Assembly (NCBI RefSeq): GCF_000280905.1
Contig: NZ_ALAP01000078.1
Coordinates: 1 to 64,000 of the forward strand
DNA from: Streptomyces sp. AA1529
GTDB lineage: Bacteria; Actinomycetota; Actinomycetes; Streptomycetales; Streptomycetaceae
Direction of reading: 5' to 3'
DNA length: 64,000 nucleotides
In this document: positions 8,450 to 17,617 of the stretch, piece after piece
Layout: each line of letters begins with the position of its first letter
How positions within the stretch are numbered: the first letter of the stretch is position 1
Made by a program: the position numbers and the translations under genes
Notes under the pieces: generated by a model
What the model saw: only the letters and a program-made list of their open reading frames with translations
Database searches by the model: none
Told to the model about the DNA's origin: nothing

Positions 8450-8636
8450 GGGGTGTTCTCCCTGTGCGTCTGCGGAACCGTGCCGCGGCCGACCGCCGCG
8501 GGCACGCCATGGAGAACGGGGCATCAGCCGGGAGGGTGCGCCGAAAAGATGACGACCACACGACAGTATGAAATTCGCTCCACTGGGAACGGATGACCGA
8601 TTCCCGGCCGTCGACGAGGGGTGGGAGTCCGGGCCG

Positions 8637-9275
8637 TCACCCCGTCACCCCGTGGCGGACCGCCCACAGGGCCGCCTGGGTCCGGTCGGCCAGGTCGAGC
8701 TTCATCAGGATGTTGGAGACGTGCGTCTTGACCGTCTTCTCCGACAGCACGAGCGAGCGGGCGATCTCACGGTTCGAGCGGCCGTCCGCTATCAGCCCGA
8801 GCACCTCCCGCTCCCGCTCGGTCAGCGCGGGGCCGCGCCCGGCGGACGGACTCTGGTCGCCGGTGAGCAGCGCCCCGGCGACCTCGGGCTGCAGCAGCAC
8901 ATGTCCCGCGTGCACGGAGCGGATGGCGCCGGCCAGCGCCTCGGGGTCGACGTCCTTGTAGACATACCCCGCGGCCCCCGCGCGCAGCGCCGGGACGACG
9001 GTGCGCTGCTCGGTGAAGCTGGTGACGATCAGCACTCTCGCCGGGTTGTCCCGCTCACGGAGCGTGCGCAGCGCCTCGACGCCGTCGGTCCCGGGCATCT
9101 TGACGTCCATCAGGACGACGTCCGGCCGCAGCTCCTCGGCGCGTGCCACCCCCTCGGAACCGTCCGCGGCCTCCCCCACGACCTCGATGTCGTCCTGCAC
9201 CTCCAGGAATGTGCGCAGCCCGCGCCGTACGACCTGGTGGTCGTCGACGAGCAGCACACGGATCGGCTCAGCCAC
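8637..9275 (-). CDS. NarL/LuxR-family response regulator
   Basis: The 212-residue protein has a receiver domain (residues 5-120) with the acidic pocket LLVDDH and phospho-acceptor Asp in DVVLMDVKMPG. The C-terminal LuxR helix-turn-helix (about 145-205) reads LTEREREVLGLIADGRSNRE and then VKTHVSNILMKL. It starts with GTG inside the last codons of the kinase gene (8-nt overlap), so the two are translationally coupled. It presumably binds DNA when phosphorylated by that kinase. Targets are not visible. Confidence 0.92.
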   Translation of the reverse strand: MAEPIRVLLVDDHQVVRRGLRTFLEVQDDIEVVGEAADGSEGVARAEELRPDVVLMDVKMPGTDGVEALRTLRERDNPARVLIVTSFTEQRTVVPALRAGAAGYVYKDVDPEALAGAIRSVHAGHVLLQPEVAGALLTGDQSPSAGRGPALTEREREVLGLIADGRSNREIARSLVLSEKTVKTHVSNILMKLDLADRTQAALWAVRHGVTG

Positions 9276-10434
9276 CGGGCACCTCCAGAGCGACAGCGGT
9301 GCCCTTGCCGGGCTCCGAGCGGACAGTCAACGTGCCCCCGACGCCGGAGGCCCGGTCGCGCATCGAGACGAGGCCCAGATGGCGGCCGGCCGAGCGCACG
9401 GCGCCGGGGTCGAAACCCTTGCCGTCGTCGGTGACGGTGAGGACGGCGGACGGACCGCGGCGCGCCAGGGACACCCGGACGCGGCCCGCGTCCGCGTGCC
9501 GCAGCGCGTTGTGCAGGGCCTCCTGGGCGACCCGCAGCAGGGCCTCCTCCTGGGCCGCGGGCAGGGCGCGCACGCCCTCGCACACGAAGTCCACCTCGGC
9601 GCTGTGCGCACGGTCCAGGACCTGGGCCTGGGTGCGCAGCGTGGCGACCAGACCGTCCTCGTCCAACGCCGCGGGCCGCAGTTCGACGACGGCCGCCCGC
9701 AGCTCGTCGGCGGCCTCGCCGGAGAGCCGGGCCACCTCGTGCAGTTCGGCCTTCGCCCGCGCGGGATCGCGGTCGACGAGGGCCGTGGCCGCCTGGGCCG
9801 TCAGACGCAGCGAGAAGAGCTTCTGGGCCACCGCGTCGTGCAGCTCGTGGCCGATCCGGGTGCGCTCCTCGGCGATGGTCAGCTCGCGGCTGCGCTCGTA
9901 GAGCCGCGCGTTGGTCAGCGCGATGGCGGCGTGCTGCGCGAGCAGGCGCAGCAGTTCCTCGTCGTCCTCGGTGAAGGCGCAGCTCCGCTCCCGGGACGCC
10001 GGACGGCTCTGCTCCCCCGGGGGCGCGCAGCGCTTGTTGGCGAGGAAGAGCGCACCCAGCACCTGCTCGCCGTCGGCGATGGGCATGCCGAGGAAGTCGG
10101 CCATCATGGGGTGCGCGGCGGGCCAGCCGCCGAACCGGGAGTCCTTGCGGACGTCGGCGAGCCGCTGCGGAGTGGCGTCCTGCAGCATCGCGGCGAGGAT
10201 GCCGTGCTGCCGCGGCAGCGGGCCGATGGCCTTCCACTGCTCGTCGCTCACTCCCGCGACGACGAACTGCGCGAAGCCGCCCTGGTCGTCGGGGACGCCC
10301 AGCGCCGCGTACTCGGCGTCGAGCAGATCGCGGGCCGAGGCGACGATCGTCTGGAGGACGTCGCGCACCTCGAGCCGGCGGTTCATGGCGAGCAGTGCCG
10401 CGCTGACCGCGGCGAGCCCGGATCGGGGGACCAT
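9268..10434 (-). CDS. GAF-domain sensor histidine kinase (HisKA_3 type)
   Basis: The 388-residue soluble kinase has an N-terminal GAF domain (about 15-185) and a dimerisation segment with the phospho-accepting His in RIGHELHDAVAQKLFSL. A GHKL ATPase domain follows, with N box EALHNALRHA, DDGKGFDPG and GLVSMRDRA. It has no membrane segment, so it senses a cytoplasmic cue; GAF domains can bind haem, iron-sulfur or small molecules, but the ligand cannot be told. ATG 10434 is preferred because TACCGT lies 7 nt upstream (10442-10447); GTG 10458 would add eight residues. Confidence 0.9.
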   Translation of the reverse strand: MVPRSGLAAVSAALLAMNRRLEVRDVLQTIVASARDLLDAEYAALGVPDDQGGFAQFVVAGVSDEQWKAIGPLPRQHGILAAMLQDATPQRLADVRKDSRFGGWPAAHPMMADFLGMPIADGEQVLGALFLANKRCAPPGEQSRPASRERSCAFTEDDEELLRLLAQHAAIALTNARLYERSRELTIAEERTRIGHELHDAVAQKLFSLRLTAQAATALVDRDPARAKAELHEVARLSGEAADELRAAVVELRPAALDEDGLVATLRTQAQVLDRAHSAEVDFVCEGVRALPAAQEEALLRVAQEALHNALRHADAGRVRVSLARRGPSAVLTVTDDGKGFDPGAVRSAGRHLGLVSMRDRASGVGGTLTVRSEPGKGTAVALEVPGG

Positions 10435-10546
10435 GCCGAGCACGGTACCCGGCGGCACCGGGGAACGGATCGGACCCGGGCCAGGGGCGGGACGGGCCGG
10501 AGGTCCTAGGTCCGGCGACGCACGGGCCGGAGGAGCGGAGACACGA

Positions 10547-10577
10547 AGAAGGGGCCCCGGACGAGGGGACCCCTTCT
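10547..10577 (-). terminator. Terminator of the FHA-ABC exporter gene
   Basis: AGAAGGGGCCCC and GGGGACCCCTTCT form a stem with a single bulged base and a 6-nt loop. It lies about 25-55 nt past the stop of the exporter gene and before the kinase gene. Confidence 0.65.
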
Positions 10578-10602
10578 GCGTGCGGACCGCGCGGTCAGGC
10601 GC

Positions 10603-13314
10603 TCACTTGCGCATGATCTCCGGCTCGTGGCGGCGCAGCAGCCGGATGATGACGAAGTAGCACAGGACACCCATCAGGGCGAGGACGCCGACGTCCATCA
10701 CCCACTGGCCCAGCGAGTGGTCCCACAGCGGGTCGGTGTTGGTCGGGTCCTTCTTGTCCTGGGGCATCAGCCGGCCGAGCTCGACGGTCGCGCCGAGAGC
10801 CGCCATCGCCCACCGGGACGGCATCAGCCAGGCGAACTGCTCCACGCCTGGGCTGTCGAAGAGCTTGAAGAGCACACCGGTGAAGACGACCTGTATGACG
10901 GCGAAGAGCACGAGCAGGATCATCGTCTTCTCCGAGGTCTTCACCAGGGAGGAGATGATCAGGCCGAACATCATCGAGGTGCCGCCGAGCGCGATGGCCA
11001 CCAGCGTCATCTCGATGGCGGGGTTGGCGGCGAGCAGACCCTCCTCGGGAAGGTCGCGCGGGTAGAAGCCGACGATGCACATCAGGAGGCCCTGGACGGC
11101 CGCGACCAGGCCCAGCACGATCACCTTGGACATCAGGTAGGCCGACCGGGAGAGGCCGGTGGCCCGTTCCCGCTCGTAGATGACCCGTTCCTTGATCAGC
11201 TCCCGGACCGAATTGGCCGCGCCCGAGAAACAGGCGCCGATGGCGAGGATGAGCAGGATGGGGCCCGCGTCGCCGTTGGTCTTGCCCGGTGGCGCCGTCA
11301 GTCCGTAGTCGGACGGCATCAGGGTGCTGACCAGGCCGAGGAGCAGCGGGGTGACGAAGGACAGCACCAGGAAGGAGCGGTCCGCGGAGATCACCGAGAG
11401 ATAGCGTCTCATCAGCGTCCACAGCTGGCTGCCCCAGCTCTGCGGCTTCTGCAGCCGCGTCGGCTGCATGGCCTGCTGCTGAGCCGCGTACGGGTCCTGC
11501 TGCGGGTGCTGGGCGTCGATGTCGGCCGCGTACATCTGGTAGTGCTGCGAGCCCTGCCAGCGGCCCATCCAGTCGTAGTCTCGGTAGTTCTCGAAGGCGG
11601 AGAAGACGTCCGCCCACGAGTCGTAGCCGAAGAAGTTCAGCGCCTCCTCGGGCGGGCCGAAGTAGGCCACGCCGCCGCCCGGCGCCATCACCAGGAGCTT
11701 GTCGCACAGTCCCAGCTCGGCGACCGAGTGGGTGACGACCAGCACGGTGCGCCCGTCGTCGGCCATGCCGCGCAGCAGCTGCATCACGTCGCGGTCCATG
11801 CCCGGGTCGAGACCCGAGGTGGGCTCGTCCAGGAAGATCAGCGAGGGCTTGGTGAGCAGCTCCAGGGCGACGGAGACGCGCTTGCGCTGGCCGCCGGAGA
11901 GGGAGGTGACGCGCTTGTCCGCGTGGATGTCGAGCTTGAGTTCGGCCAGCACCTCCTCGACCCGGGCGTTGCGCTCGGCCTCCGCGACGTCGCCGGGGAA
12001 GCGGAGCTTGGCCGCGTAGCGCAGCGCGGTGCGGACCTTCAGCTCCTTGTGCAGGATGTCGTCCTGCGGGACGAGGCCGATGCGCTGCCGCAGCTCGGCG
12101 AACTGCTTGTAGAGGTTCCGGTTGTCGTAGAGGACCTCGCCGGCGTCGGCGGGGCGGTAGCCGGTCAGCGCCCGCAGCAGCGTGGACTTGCCGGAGCCGG
12201 ACGGGCCGATCACGCCGATCAGCGACTTCTCGGGGACGCCGAAGGTGACGTTGTTGAGGATCACCTTGCCGCCGTCGACCTTGACGGTCAGGTGCCGGGC
12301 CGAGAAGGACACGTCGCCGGTGTCGACGAACTCCTCCAGCCGGTCCCCGACCAGCCGGAAGGTGGAGTGGCCGATGCCGACGATGTCCTGCGGGGAGATG
12401 GCGACCGTGCCGGAGCGCGGTATCGGCTGGCCGTTGACGTAGGTGCCGTTGTGGCTGCCCAGGTCGTGGATCTCGCACCGGCCGTCGGGCGAGGAGTGGA
12501 ACTCCGCGTGGTTCCGCGAGACCTGGAGGTCGGAGACGACCAGTTCGTTCTCCAGCGCACGGCCGATGCGCATCACCCGGCCGAGGGAGAGCTGGTGGAA
12601 GGTGGTCGGGCTGCGGTCGCCCGCACCCTGCGGCGGCGCTCCGCCCTGGCCGCCGGCGCCGGGAGCGCCCGGCCCCGGCGCGGGGCCGCCCATGCCGTGC
12701 GCCCCGGGGCCGCCCTGCGGCTGCATGTGCTGCTGCGGTATCTGCTGCTGGGGCGGCTGCTGCGCGTACTGCGGCGGGGCCGCGTGCTGCATCTGCTGCG
12801 GCATCTGCGGGGCCTGCTGCTGCCAGCCGGGGTGCGGCTGCTGGGGCTGCGGAGGCTGCTGGCCCCAGCCGGGCGCTCCCCCGACCTGCGGCTGCTGGGT
12901 CGGGGCACTGTGCTGGGCCGCGGCCTGCGCAGCCTGCTGGGGCTGCCCCTGCTGCTGGGGCGCGGTGTGTCCGCCGTACATCCCGCCCGCCGGAGCCTGC
13001 CCGGCGGGCGCCCCGCCCGAGAAGCCGAGCCGCGGCCCGTCGGTGGCATTGCCCAGATGGACGCTCATGCCGGGTGCCAGCTCCAACTGCTGGATCCGCC
13101 GGCCCTGCACATACGTGCCGTTGGTACTGCCGTGGTCCTCGATGACCCAGGCGCGCCCTCCCCAGCGCACCGTGGCGTGCCGCCAGGAGACCCTGGCGTC
13201 CTCGATCGCCACGTCCCCCTGGGGATCGCGGCCGAGGGTGTAGGCCCTGGACGGATCGAGCGTCCAGGTCTGTCCGTTCAATTCCAGTACGAGTTCCGGC
13301 ACTCCATGCCCCAC
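10603..13314 (-). CDS. Dual-FHA ABC exporter (ABCG-like half transporter)
   Basis: The 903-residue fusion has four parts. FHA domain 1 (about 5-95) has LGRDPQGD and STNGTYVQG. A 130-residue linker rich in Gln, Pro, Gly and Ala follows. FHA domain 2 (about 225-310) has IGRALENE and SHNGTYVNG. An ABC domain (about 330-560) has GPSGSGKST, LSGGQRKRVS and LIFLDEPTSGLD. The C-terminal ABC2 membrane region has about six helices. FHA domains bind phosphothreonine, so control by Ser/Thr kinases is likely; the cargo is unknown. GTG 13314 is chosen because GGGGGA lies 7 nt upstream. Confidence 0.9.
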   Translation of the reverse strand: MGHGVPELVLELNGQTWTLDPSRAYTLGRDPQGDVAIEDARVSWRHATVRWGGRAWVIEDHGSTNGTYVQGRRIQQLELAPGMSVHLGNATDGPRLGFSGGAPAGQAPAGGMYGGHTAPQQQGQPQQAAQAAAQHSAPTQQPQVGGAPGWGQQPPQPQQPHPGWQQQAPQMPQQMQHAAPPQYAQQPPQQQIPQQHMQPQGGPGAHGMGGPAPGPGAPGAGGQGGAPPQGAGDRSPTTFHQLSLGRVMRIGRALENELVVSDLQVSRNHAEFHSSPDGRCEIHDLGSHNGTYVNGQPIPRSGTVAISPQDIVGIGHSTFRLVGDRLEEFVDTGDVSFSARHLTVKVDGGKVILNNVTFGVPEKSLIGVIGPSGSGKSTLLRALTGYRPADAGEVLYDNRNLYKQFAELRQRIGLVPQDDILHKELKVRTALRYAAKLRFPGDVAEAERNARVEEVLAELKLDIHADKRVTSLSGGQRKRVSVALELLTKPSLIFLDEPTSGLDPGMDRDVMQLLRGMADDGRTVLVVTHSVAELGLCDKLLVMAPGGGVAYFGPPEEALNFFGYDSWADVFSAFENYRDYDWMGRWQGSQHYQMYAADIDAQHPQQDPYAAQQQAMQPTRLQKPQSWGSQLWTLMRRYLSVISADRSFLVLSFVTPLLLGLVSTLMPSDYGLTAPPGKTNGDAGPILLILAIGACFSGAANSVRELIKERVIYERERATGLSRSAYLMSKVIVLGLVAAVQGLLMCIVGFYPRDLPEEGLLAANPAIEMTLVAIALGGTSMMFGLIISSLVKTSEKTMILLVLFAVIQVVFTGVLFKLFDSPGVEQFAWLMPSRWAMAALGATVELGRLMPQDKKDPTNTDPLWDHSLGQWVMDVGVLALMGVLCYFVIIRLLRRHEPEIMRK

Positions 13315-13709
13315 AAAGTTGTCCCCCGAGTTACCCCCTGCAGCGAGGGAGTCTAGGGATGGCGAACATCGTGAGGAACTATTCCAGGCTCGGCCGCCCG
13401 ACAGGAAGCCGGGCCAGCGGTAGGGACCAGGCTGTGACCGTTCCGTCGGGGAACCCCGTGGAACCCGTGCAGGCGCGCGGCGAGAGGAGCGGGAGAACCG
13501 CGGAAGAACCGTGGGAAGCCGCAGGAAGCCGCAGGAATTCACAGGAAGGTGCTTCCGGTGCAGCTGTGCGCACGGACCGGAGCCGATCGTGACCGATCCC
13601 GACCGATCATGACGAGAGGGGTGGAAGCGGTACCCCTTCGTGGCGTCCGGCCGCACTCGCACCGCCCCGGCAGGGTTCCGCAGCCGCGCGGCGGTAATGT
13701 GAGAGGACC
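13315..13709. other. 395-bp divergent promoter region, no gene seen
   Basis: This interval separates the exporter gene and serB, which are transcribed away from each other. It contains short direct repeats, such as GAAGCCGCAG twice near 13516-13535 and GACCGATC twice near 13588-13608. A TAATGT hexamer (13695-13700) lies 9 nt before serB. A 77-codon ORF on the + strand has no family signature or ribosome site and is not called. Confidence 0.4.
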
Positions 13710-14954
13710 ATGAGCACACCTGTGGCCCAGCCTCCGTCGTACGCCGACACCCCGACCCTGCTGGTCAAGATCTTCGGCAAGGACCGGCCCGGCATCACCG
13801 CCGGCCTCTTCGACACCCTCGCGGCCTTCGCCGTCGAGGTCGTCGACATCGAGCAACTGGTCACCCGCGGTCGCATCACGCTGTGCGCCCTGGTCACCGC
13901 GCCCACCACCGGCCCCGGCTCCGAGGGCGAGCTGCGCGCGACCGTGCACAGCTGGGCCGAGTCGATGGGCATGATCGCCGAGATCATCTCCGGCACGGGC
14001 GACAACCGCCCCCGCGGCACCGGACGTTCGCACGTCACCGTGCTGGGGCATCCGCTCACCGCGGAGTCCACCGCCGCCATAGCGGCCAGCATCACCTCCA
14101 CCGGCGGCAACATCGACCGCATCTTCCGGCTCGCCAAATATCCGGTGCTGGCCGTCGAGTTCGATGTCTCGGGCACCGAGACGGCGCTGCTGCGCACCTC
14201 GCTGGCGCTGGAGGCCGCGAAGTACGGCATCGACGTCGCCGTCGTCGCCTCGGGGCTCCAGCGGCGGGCCCAGCGGCTGGTGGTGATGGACGTGGACTCC
14301 ACCCTCATCCAGGACGAGGTGATCGAGCTGTTCGCCGCCCATGCGGGCTGTGCGGAGCAGGTCGCCGAGGTGACGGCGCGGGCGATGCGAGGCGAGCTGG
14401 ATTTCGAGCAGTCGCTGCACGCCCGGGTCGAGCTCCTGGCCGGGCTCGACGCCTCGGTCGTCGACCGGGTGCGCGAGGCGGTGCAGCTCACCCCCGGGGC
14501 ACGCACGCTGATCCGCACCCTCAAACGGCTCGGCTACCAGGTCGGTGTCGTCTCCGGCGGCTTCACGCAGGTCACCGACGCGCTGCAGGAGGAGCTGGGG
14601 CTGGACTTCGCCTCCGCCAACACCCTGGAGATCGTCGACGGCAAGCTGACCGGACGGGTCACCGGCGAGATCGTCGACCGGGCGGGCAAGGCGCGGCTGC
14701 TGCGCCGGTTCGCCGACGAGGCGGGCGTGCCGCTCGCGCAGACCGTGGCCATCGGCGACGGCGCCAACGATCTGGACATGCTGAACACGGCGGGGCTCGG
14801 CGTCGCCTTCAACGCCAAGCCCCTGGTCCGGGAGGCCGCGCACGCCGCGGTGAACGTGCCGTTCCTGGACACCGTGCTCTATCTGCTGGGCATCACGCGC
14901 GAAGAGGTGGAGGCCGCGGACGGAACCGGCGCCGAGCGGCCCGAGGCTCTCTGA
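13710..14954 (+). CDS. serB: Phosphoserine phosphatase with N-terminal ACT domains
   Basis: The 414-residue enzyme hydrolyses O-phosphoserine in the last step of serine synthesis. Residues 15-185 form a tandem ACT-like regulatory region (KIFGKDRPGITAGLFDTLA). The HAD core (about 195-400) has DVDSTLIQDE with the nucleophilic Asp, VVSGGF, the motif III Lys in DRAGKARLL, and GDGANDLDML. Length fits actinobacterial SerB. GAGAGGA precedes the ATG closely, and a TAATGT -10-like element lies just before it. It converges on the sixA-like gene. Confidence 0.95.
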   Translation: MSTPVAQPPSYADTPTLLVKIFGKDRPGITAGLFDTLAAFAVEVVDIEQLVTRGRITLCALVTAPTTGPGSEGELRATVHSWAESMGMIAEIISGTGDNRPRGTGRSHVTVLGHPLTAESTAAIAASITSTGGNIDRIFRLAKYPVLAVEFDVSGTETALLRTSLALEAAKYGIDVAVVASGLQRRAQRLVVMDVDSTLIQDEVIELFAAHAGCAEQVAEVTARAMRGELDFEQSLHARVELLAGLDASVVDRVREAVQLTPGARTLIRTLKRLGYQVGVVSGGFTQVTDALQEELGLDFASANTLEIVDGKLTGRVTGEIVDRAGKARLLRRFADEAGVPLAQTVAIGDGANDLDMLNTAGLGVAFNAKPLVREAAHAAVNVPFLDTVLYLLGITREEVEAADGTGAERPEAL

Positions 14955-14997
14955 CCGCGCCGGGTTCCGCGGGGCGCGCCTCACACGGGGGCGCGCC

Positions 14998-15513
14998 TCA
15001 CTCGTGGGGCGCCCAGAAGTGGGTCAGCTGCGCGCTCCCCGGCTCCACCGACTTCCAGGACCCGGTGTACCGCAGGACGGCGACGGCCGCCGTGGGAAAG
15101 CCGCGGGCCAGCCGCTCCTGCGCCTCGCGGTCGGCTTCCCCGGCGAGCACCTCGGCGACCGACTGCATGCCGGGGTTGTGGCCGATGACCAGCAAGTCGC
15201 GCACTTCGTCGGGGACTTCGTTGATGACCTCGATGATCGCACCGGGCGGCGCCTCGTAGAGGCGTTCCTCGTACACCGTCTTGGGACGCTGCGGGAGATG
15301 CGAGACGGCCAGCTTCCAGGTGTCGCGGGTCCGGGTGGCGGTCGAGCAGAGGGTGAGTTGCGGAGTGATGCCCTGGCCGGCGAGCCATTCACCCGCTGCC
15401 GGGGCGTCCAGGCGGCCGCGCTCCGCGAGGGGCCGCTCGTGGTCCGCCACCTGCGGCCAGTCCGCCTTGGCGTGCCGGAGAAGGACGATACTGCGGGGCA
15501 CATCGACGCTCAT
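14998..15513 (-). CDS. SixA-type histidine phosphatase
   Basis: The 171-residue protein is a compact histidine-phosphatase-superfamily member. LLRHAKADWP carries the catalytic RH(A)K, ATRTRDTW follows the substrate loop, and VIGHNPGMQ contains the second catalytic His. In E. coli SixA removes phosphate from histidine-containing phosphotransfer proteins; here the substrate is unknown. ATG at 15513 gives the family N-terminus MSVDVPRSIVLLRHAKAD. It ends opposite serB in a convergent arrangement. Confidence 0.88.
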   Translation of the reverse strand: MSVDVPRSIVLLRHAKADWPQVADHERPLAERGRLDAPAAGEWLAGQGITPQLTLCSTATRTRDTWKLAVSHLPQRPKTVYEERLYEAPPGAIIEVINEVPDEVRDLLVIGHNPGMQSVAEVLAGEADREAQERLARGFPTAAVAVLRYTGSWKSVEPGSAQLTHFWAPHE

Positions 15514-15629
15514 GCGTCCCAGCTTCGCACGAAACGCGCTGCCGGTCGCGGGGTGTTGACGGGTCGGTCCGGCACGGTCGACGGACGGTGACCCGCCGCA
15601 CACCGGCCGCCCCGGCCCCGCGCGGCGGC

Positions 15630-15884
15630 TCATCCCAGGACGGAACCCCACAGATGGGTGAGGAAGGAGAGCAGCGGACTGTCGGCGGCGCGCTGGGCGG
15701 CGTCCGCCTGCCCCCCGCCCACCAGGAGGACCAGCAGCAGCGCGAAGCCGAGCACCGGCAGCAGCGCGCCCCACCAGGGCAGCCGGGTCTGCGACGCGTC
15801 GCACGCGCGGCGCGGGAGCGCGGCGCCCTGGGCCGGGCGGTCGTTCCTGCTCCGGTCCGGCACGGGGTGCGCGGGGGCTGTCAT
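15630..15884 (-). CDS. Small single-span membrane protein
   Basis: The 84-residue product has a basic, Pro-rich N-terminus (about 1-35), one strong membrane helix (WWGALLPVLGFALLLVLLVG) and a short hydrophobic tail ending LTHLWGSVLG. I do not recognise a family. The ATG is preceded by GGAGGCGAG. It lies 116 bp upstream of sixA on the same strand. It may be a small membrane regulator, but nothing in the sequence shows a function. Confidence 0.6.
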   Translation of the reverse strand: MTAPAHPVPDRSRNDRPAQGAALPRRACDASQTRLPWWGALLPVLGFALLLVLLVGGGQADAAQRAADSPLLSFLTHLWGSVLG

Positions 15885-16044
15885 GAGGCTCGCCTCCGGG
15901 GTGCTTCGGCCTTCCTTCTCCTGGCCTCCGACACTACGGAGCACCCGCCCCCCGGCCCATCCGGCAAGCCCCCCACTCGCCCCTGACGCAGGGCCCCTAG
16001 GGGATGGTGGTGACAGCACCACCCCGGCGGCGGGGGTGGAGAGG

Positions 16045-16161
16045 TCAGCCGGCGGCGATGCTGGCGATCACGCCGATGACGACGGTGACCGCCATCATGG
16101 CGCCGAAGATCAGCAGCAGCTTCTTCCGCGGTTCCGGGGGATTCGGTTCGAGCACTGGCAT
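16045..16161 (-). CDS. 38-residue membrane mini-protein (SGM_5486 type)
   Basis: The product starts MPVLEPNPPEPRKKLLLIFG and continues with one membrane helix rich in Met, Val and Ile. It starts 17 nt downstream of the MFS exporter stop, so it is probably co-transcribed and translationally coupled, with no clear ribosome site of its own. From memory it matches the actinobacterial SGM_5486 family of transporter-associated mini-proteins. Its likely role is as a partner of the MFS protein, inferred from linkage only. Confidence 0.7.
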   Translation of the reverse strand: MPVLEPNPPEPRKKLLLIFGAMMAVTVVIGVIASIAAG

Positions 16162-16178
16162 GTGGGCCAGTCTGCCAC

Positions 16179-17594
16179 TCAGCGCCCCTCCTCGATGACG
16201 CGGTCCCGGCCCGCCAGCAGGCCCGTCGCCATCTGGGCCAGCATCAGCCCGGCCATCAGCAGCAGCGGGGCGTGCCAGCCGCCGGTGACGTCGTGCAGCG
16301 AGCCGACCAGCAGCGGGCCGGGGATGGAGAGCAGATAGCCGGTGCTCTGCGCGAAGGCGGAGAGCTTGACCACGCCGGAGTGGGACCGGGAACGCATTCC
16401 GATCATGGTGAGGGCCAGCGGGAAGGCGCAGTTGGAGACGCCCAGCACCAGGGCCCAGGCCCAGGCGCCGGCGGCGGGGGCCAGCCACAGCCCCGCGTAG
16501 CCCACCAGCCCGCACAGGCCCAGCGCGACCACCAGCGGCCCCTGGTGCCGCATCCGGGCGGCCAGCTTGGGCAGGACGAAGGAGAGCGGCACCCCCATGC
16601 CCATGGTCACCGCGAGCAGCACGCCGGCCGCCGAGGCGGAGACCCCGGCGTCGCGGAAGATCTGCGGAAGCCAGCCCATGGTGATGTAGGCGGCGGACGC
16701 CTGGAGGCCGAAGAAGACGGCGAGGGCCCACGCCGTGGGCGACGCGGCGATCCGCAGCCCCGGCGCGGTCTCCGGGGCCGCCGGGCCACGCGCCGCGTCG
16801 GCCGGCTCGGTGCGGCCCCCGTCGCGGGCCTGCCCCGCCGTCTCACCCTCGGCGGTGCGTGCGGGGACGGCCTCTTCCGCGGCGTGCGGCTCGGGCGTGC
16901 GGGCCGAGCGGTCGCGGGAGATCGCCGCCCACGGGAGGAGGGCGACCGCCGCCGGCACCGCCCATGCGCCCAGCCCGGCACGCCAGCCGCCACCGAGCGC
17001 GTCGGTCAGCGGCACGGTGACGGCGGCGGCGCCCGCCGTGCCCAGTGCGAGCGCCATCGAGTACAGCCCGGTCATGGAGCCGACCCGGTCGGGGAACCAG
17101 TGCTTGACGATGACGGGCATCAGCACGTTGCTCACCGCGATCCCGGCCAGGGCCAGCGCCGTGCCGGCGAGGAAGGTGCCGGTGCCGCCGGCCAGCGGCC
17201 GCAGCGCGAGTCCGAGGGCGATGGCGGCCATGCCGGCCAGCACGACGGGCGCCGGGCCGCGGCGCCGGGCCAGCCGTGGGGCGAGGCCACCGAAGACGGC
17301 GAAGCACAGCGGCGGTACCGAGGTCAGCAGCCCGGCCACCGTGCCGTTCATGTGCAGCCCGCGCCGCACCTCCTCCAGCAGCGGGCCGAGTCCCGATATG
17401 GCGGGGCGCAGGTTCAGGGCCGCGATGACGAGTCCGGCGGCGACGAGAGCGAGCAGCCGGCGGGAGACCGCGGGCGTCGCGGTACCGGGTTCGGGCCGGG
17501 CGGCCGGGGTTCGGGCGGAGCGCGTGGGGCCGGTGCGGGTCCCCGGCTCGGTGGTGGTCGCGGAGTTCCTGCTGTCGTCGTCTGCCGATGCCAT
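16179..17594 (-). CDS. CynX/NimT-family MFS transporter
   Basis: The 471-residue protein has an acidic/Thr-rich N-terminal tail (about 1-40), twelve predicted helices and a long Ala/Glu-rich central cytoplasmic loop (about 215-275). The segment VIAALNLRPAISGLGPLLEE in helix 1 is typical of the CynX/NimT branch, which exports cyanate, nitroimidazoles or other small anions. ATG 17594 has TATGAT 7 nt upstream, so the mRNA is likely leaderless. A FadR-type regulator gene starts 24 bp away on the other strand, and a 38-residue mini-protein gene follows. Confidence 0.9.
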   Translation of the reverse strand: MASADDDSRNSATTTEPGTRTGPTRSARTPAARPEPGTATPAVSRRLLALVAAGLVIAALNLRPAISGLGPLLEEVRRGLHMNGTVAGLLTSVPPLCFAVFGGLAPRLARRRGPAPVVLAGMAAIALGLALRPLAGGTGTFLAGTALALAGIAVSNVLMPVIVKHWFPDRVGSMTGLYSMALALGTAGAAAVTVPLTDALGGGWRAGLGAWAVPAAVALLPWAAISRDRSARTPEPHAAEEAVPARTAEGETAGQARDGGRTEPADAARGPAAPETAPGLRIAASPTAWALAVFFGLQASAAYITMGWLPQIFRDAGVSASAAGVLLAVTMGMGVPLSFVLPKLAARMRHQGPLVVALGLCGLVGYAGLWLAPAAGAWAWALVLGVSNCAFPLALTMIGMRSRSHSGVVKLSAFAQSTGYLLSIPGPLLVGSLHDVTGGWHAPLLLMAGLMLAQMATGLLAGRDRVIEEGR

Positions 17595-17598
17595 GCGG

Positions 17599-17617
17599 CC
17601 CATCATAGAATCATGGG
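17599..17617. promoter_or_regulatory. Overlapping divergent leaderless promoters with palindromic operator
   Basis: CCCAT-N9-ATGGG (arms 17599-17603 and 17613-17617) encloses two face-to-face -10 elements. TAGAAT (17606-17611, + strand) is 6 nt before the gntR ATG. TATGAT (17602-17607, - strand) is 7 nt before the MFS ATG. The two -10 boxes share two base pairs. The palindrome is the natural candidate operator for the GntR product, so repression of both genes would be simultaneous. Confidence 0.65.

Noticed and set aside
13359..13592. 77-codon ORF in the exporter/serB intergenic region
   Set aside because: It has no ribosome site, no motif and low-complexity composition, and it overlaps the divergent promoter region.
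13539..14984. 481-codon ORF on the - strand opposite serB
   Set aside because: It lies antisense to the well-supported serB gene. Its composition is that of a shadow frame (Gly/Arg/His/Val-rich) with no domain.
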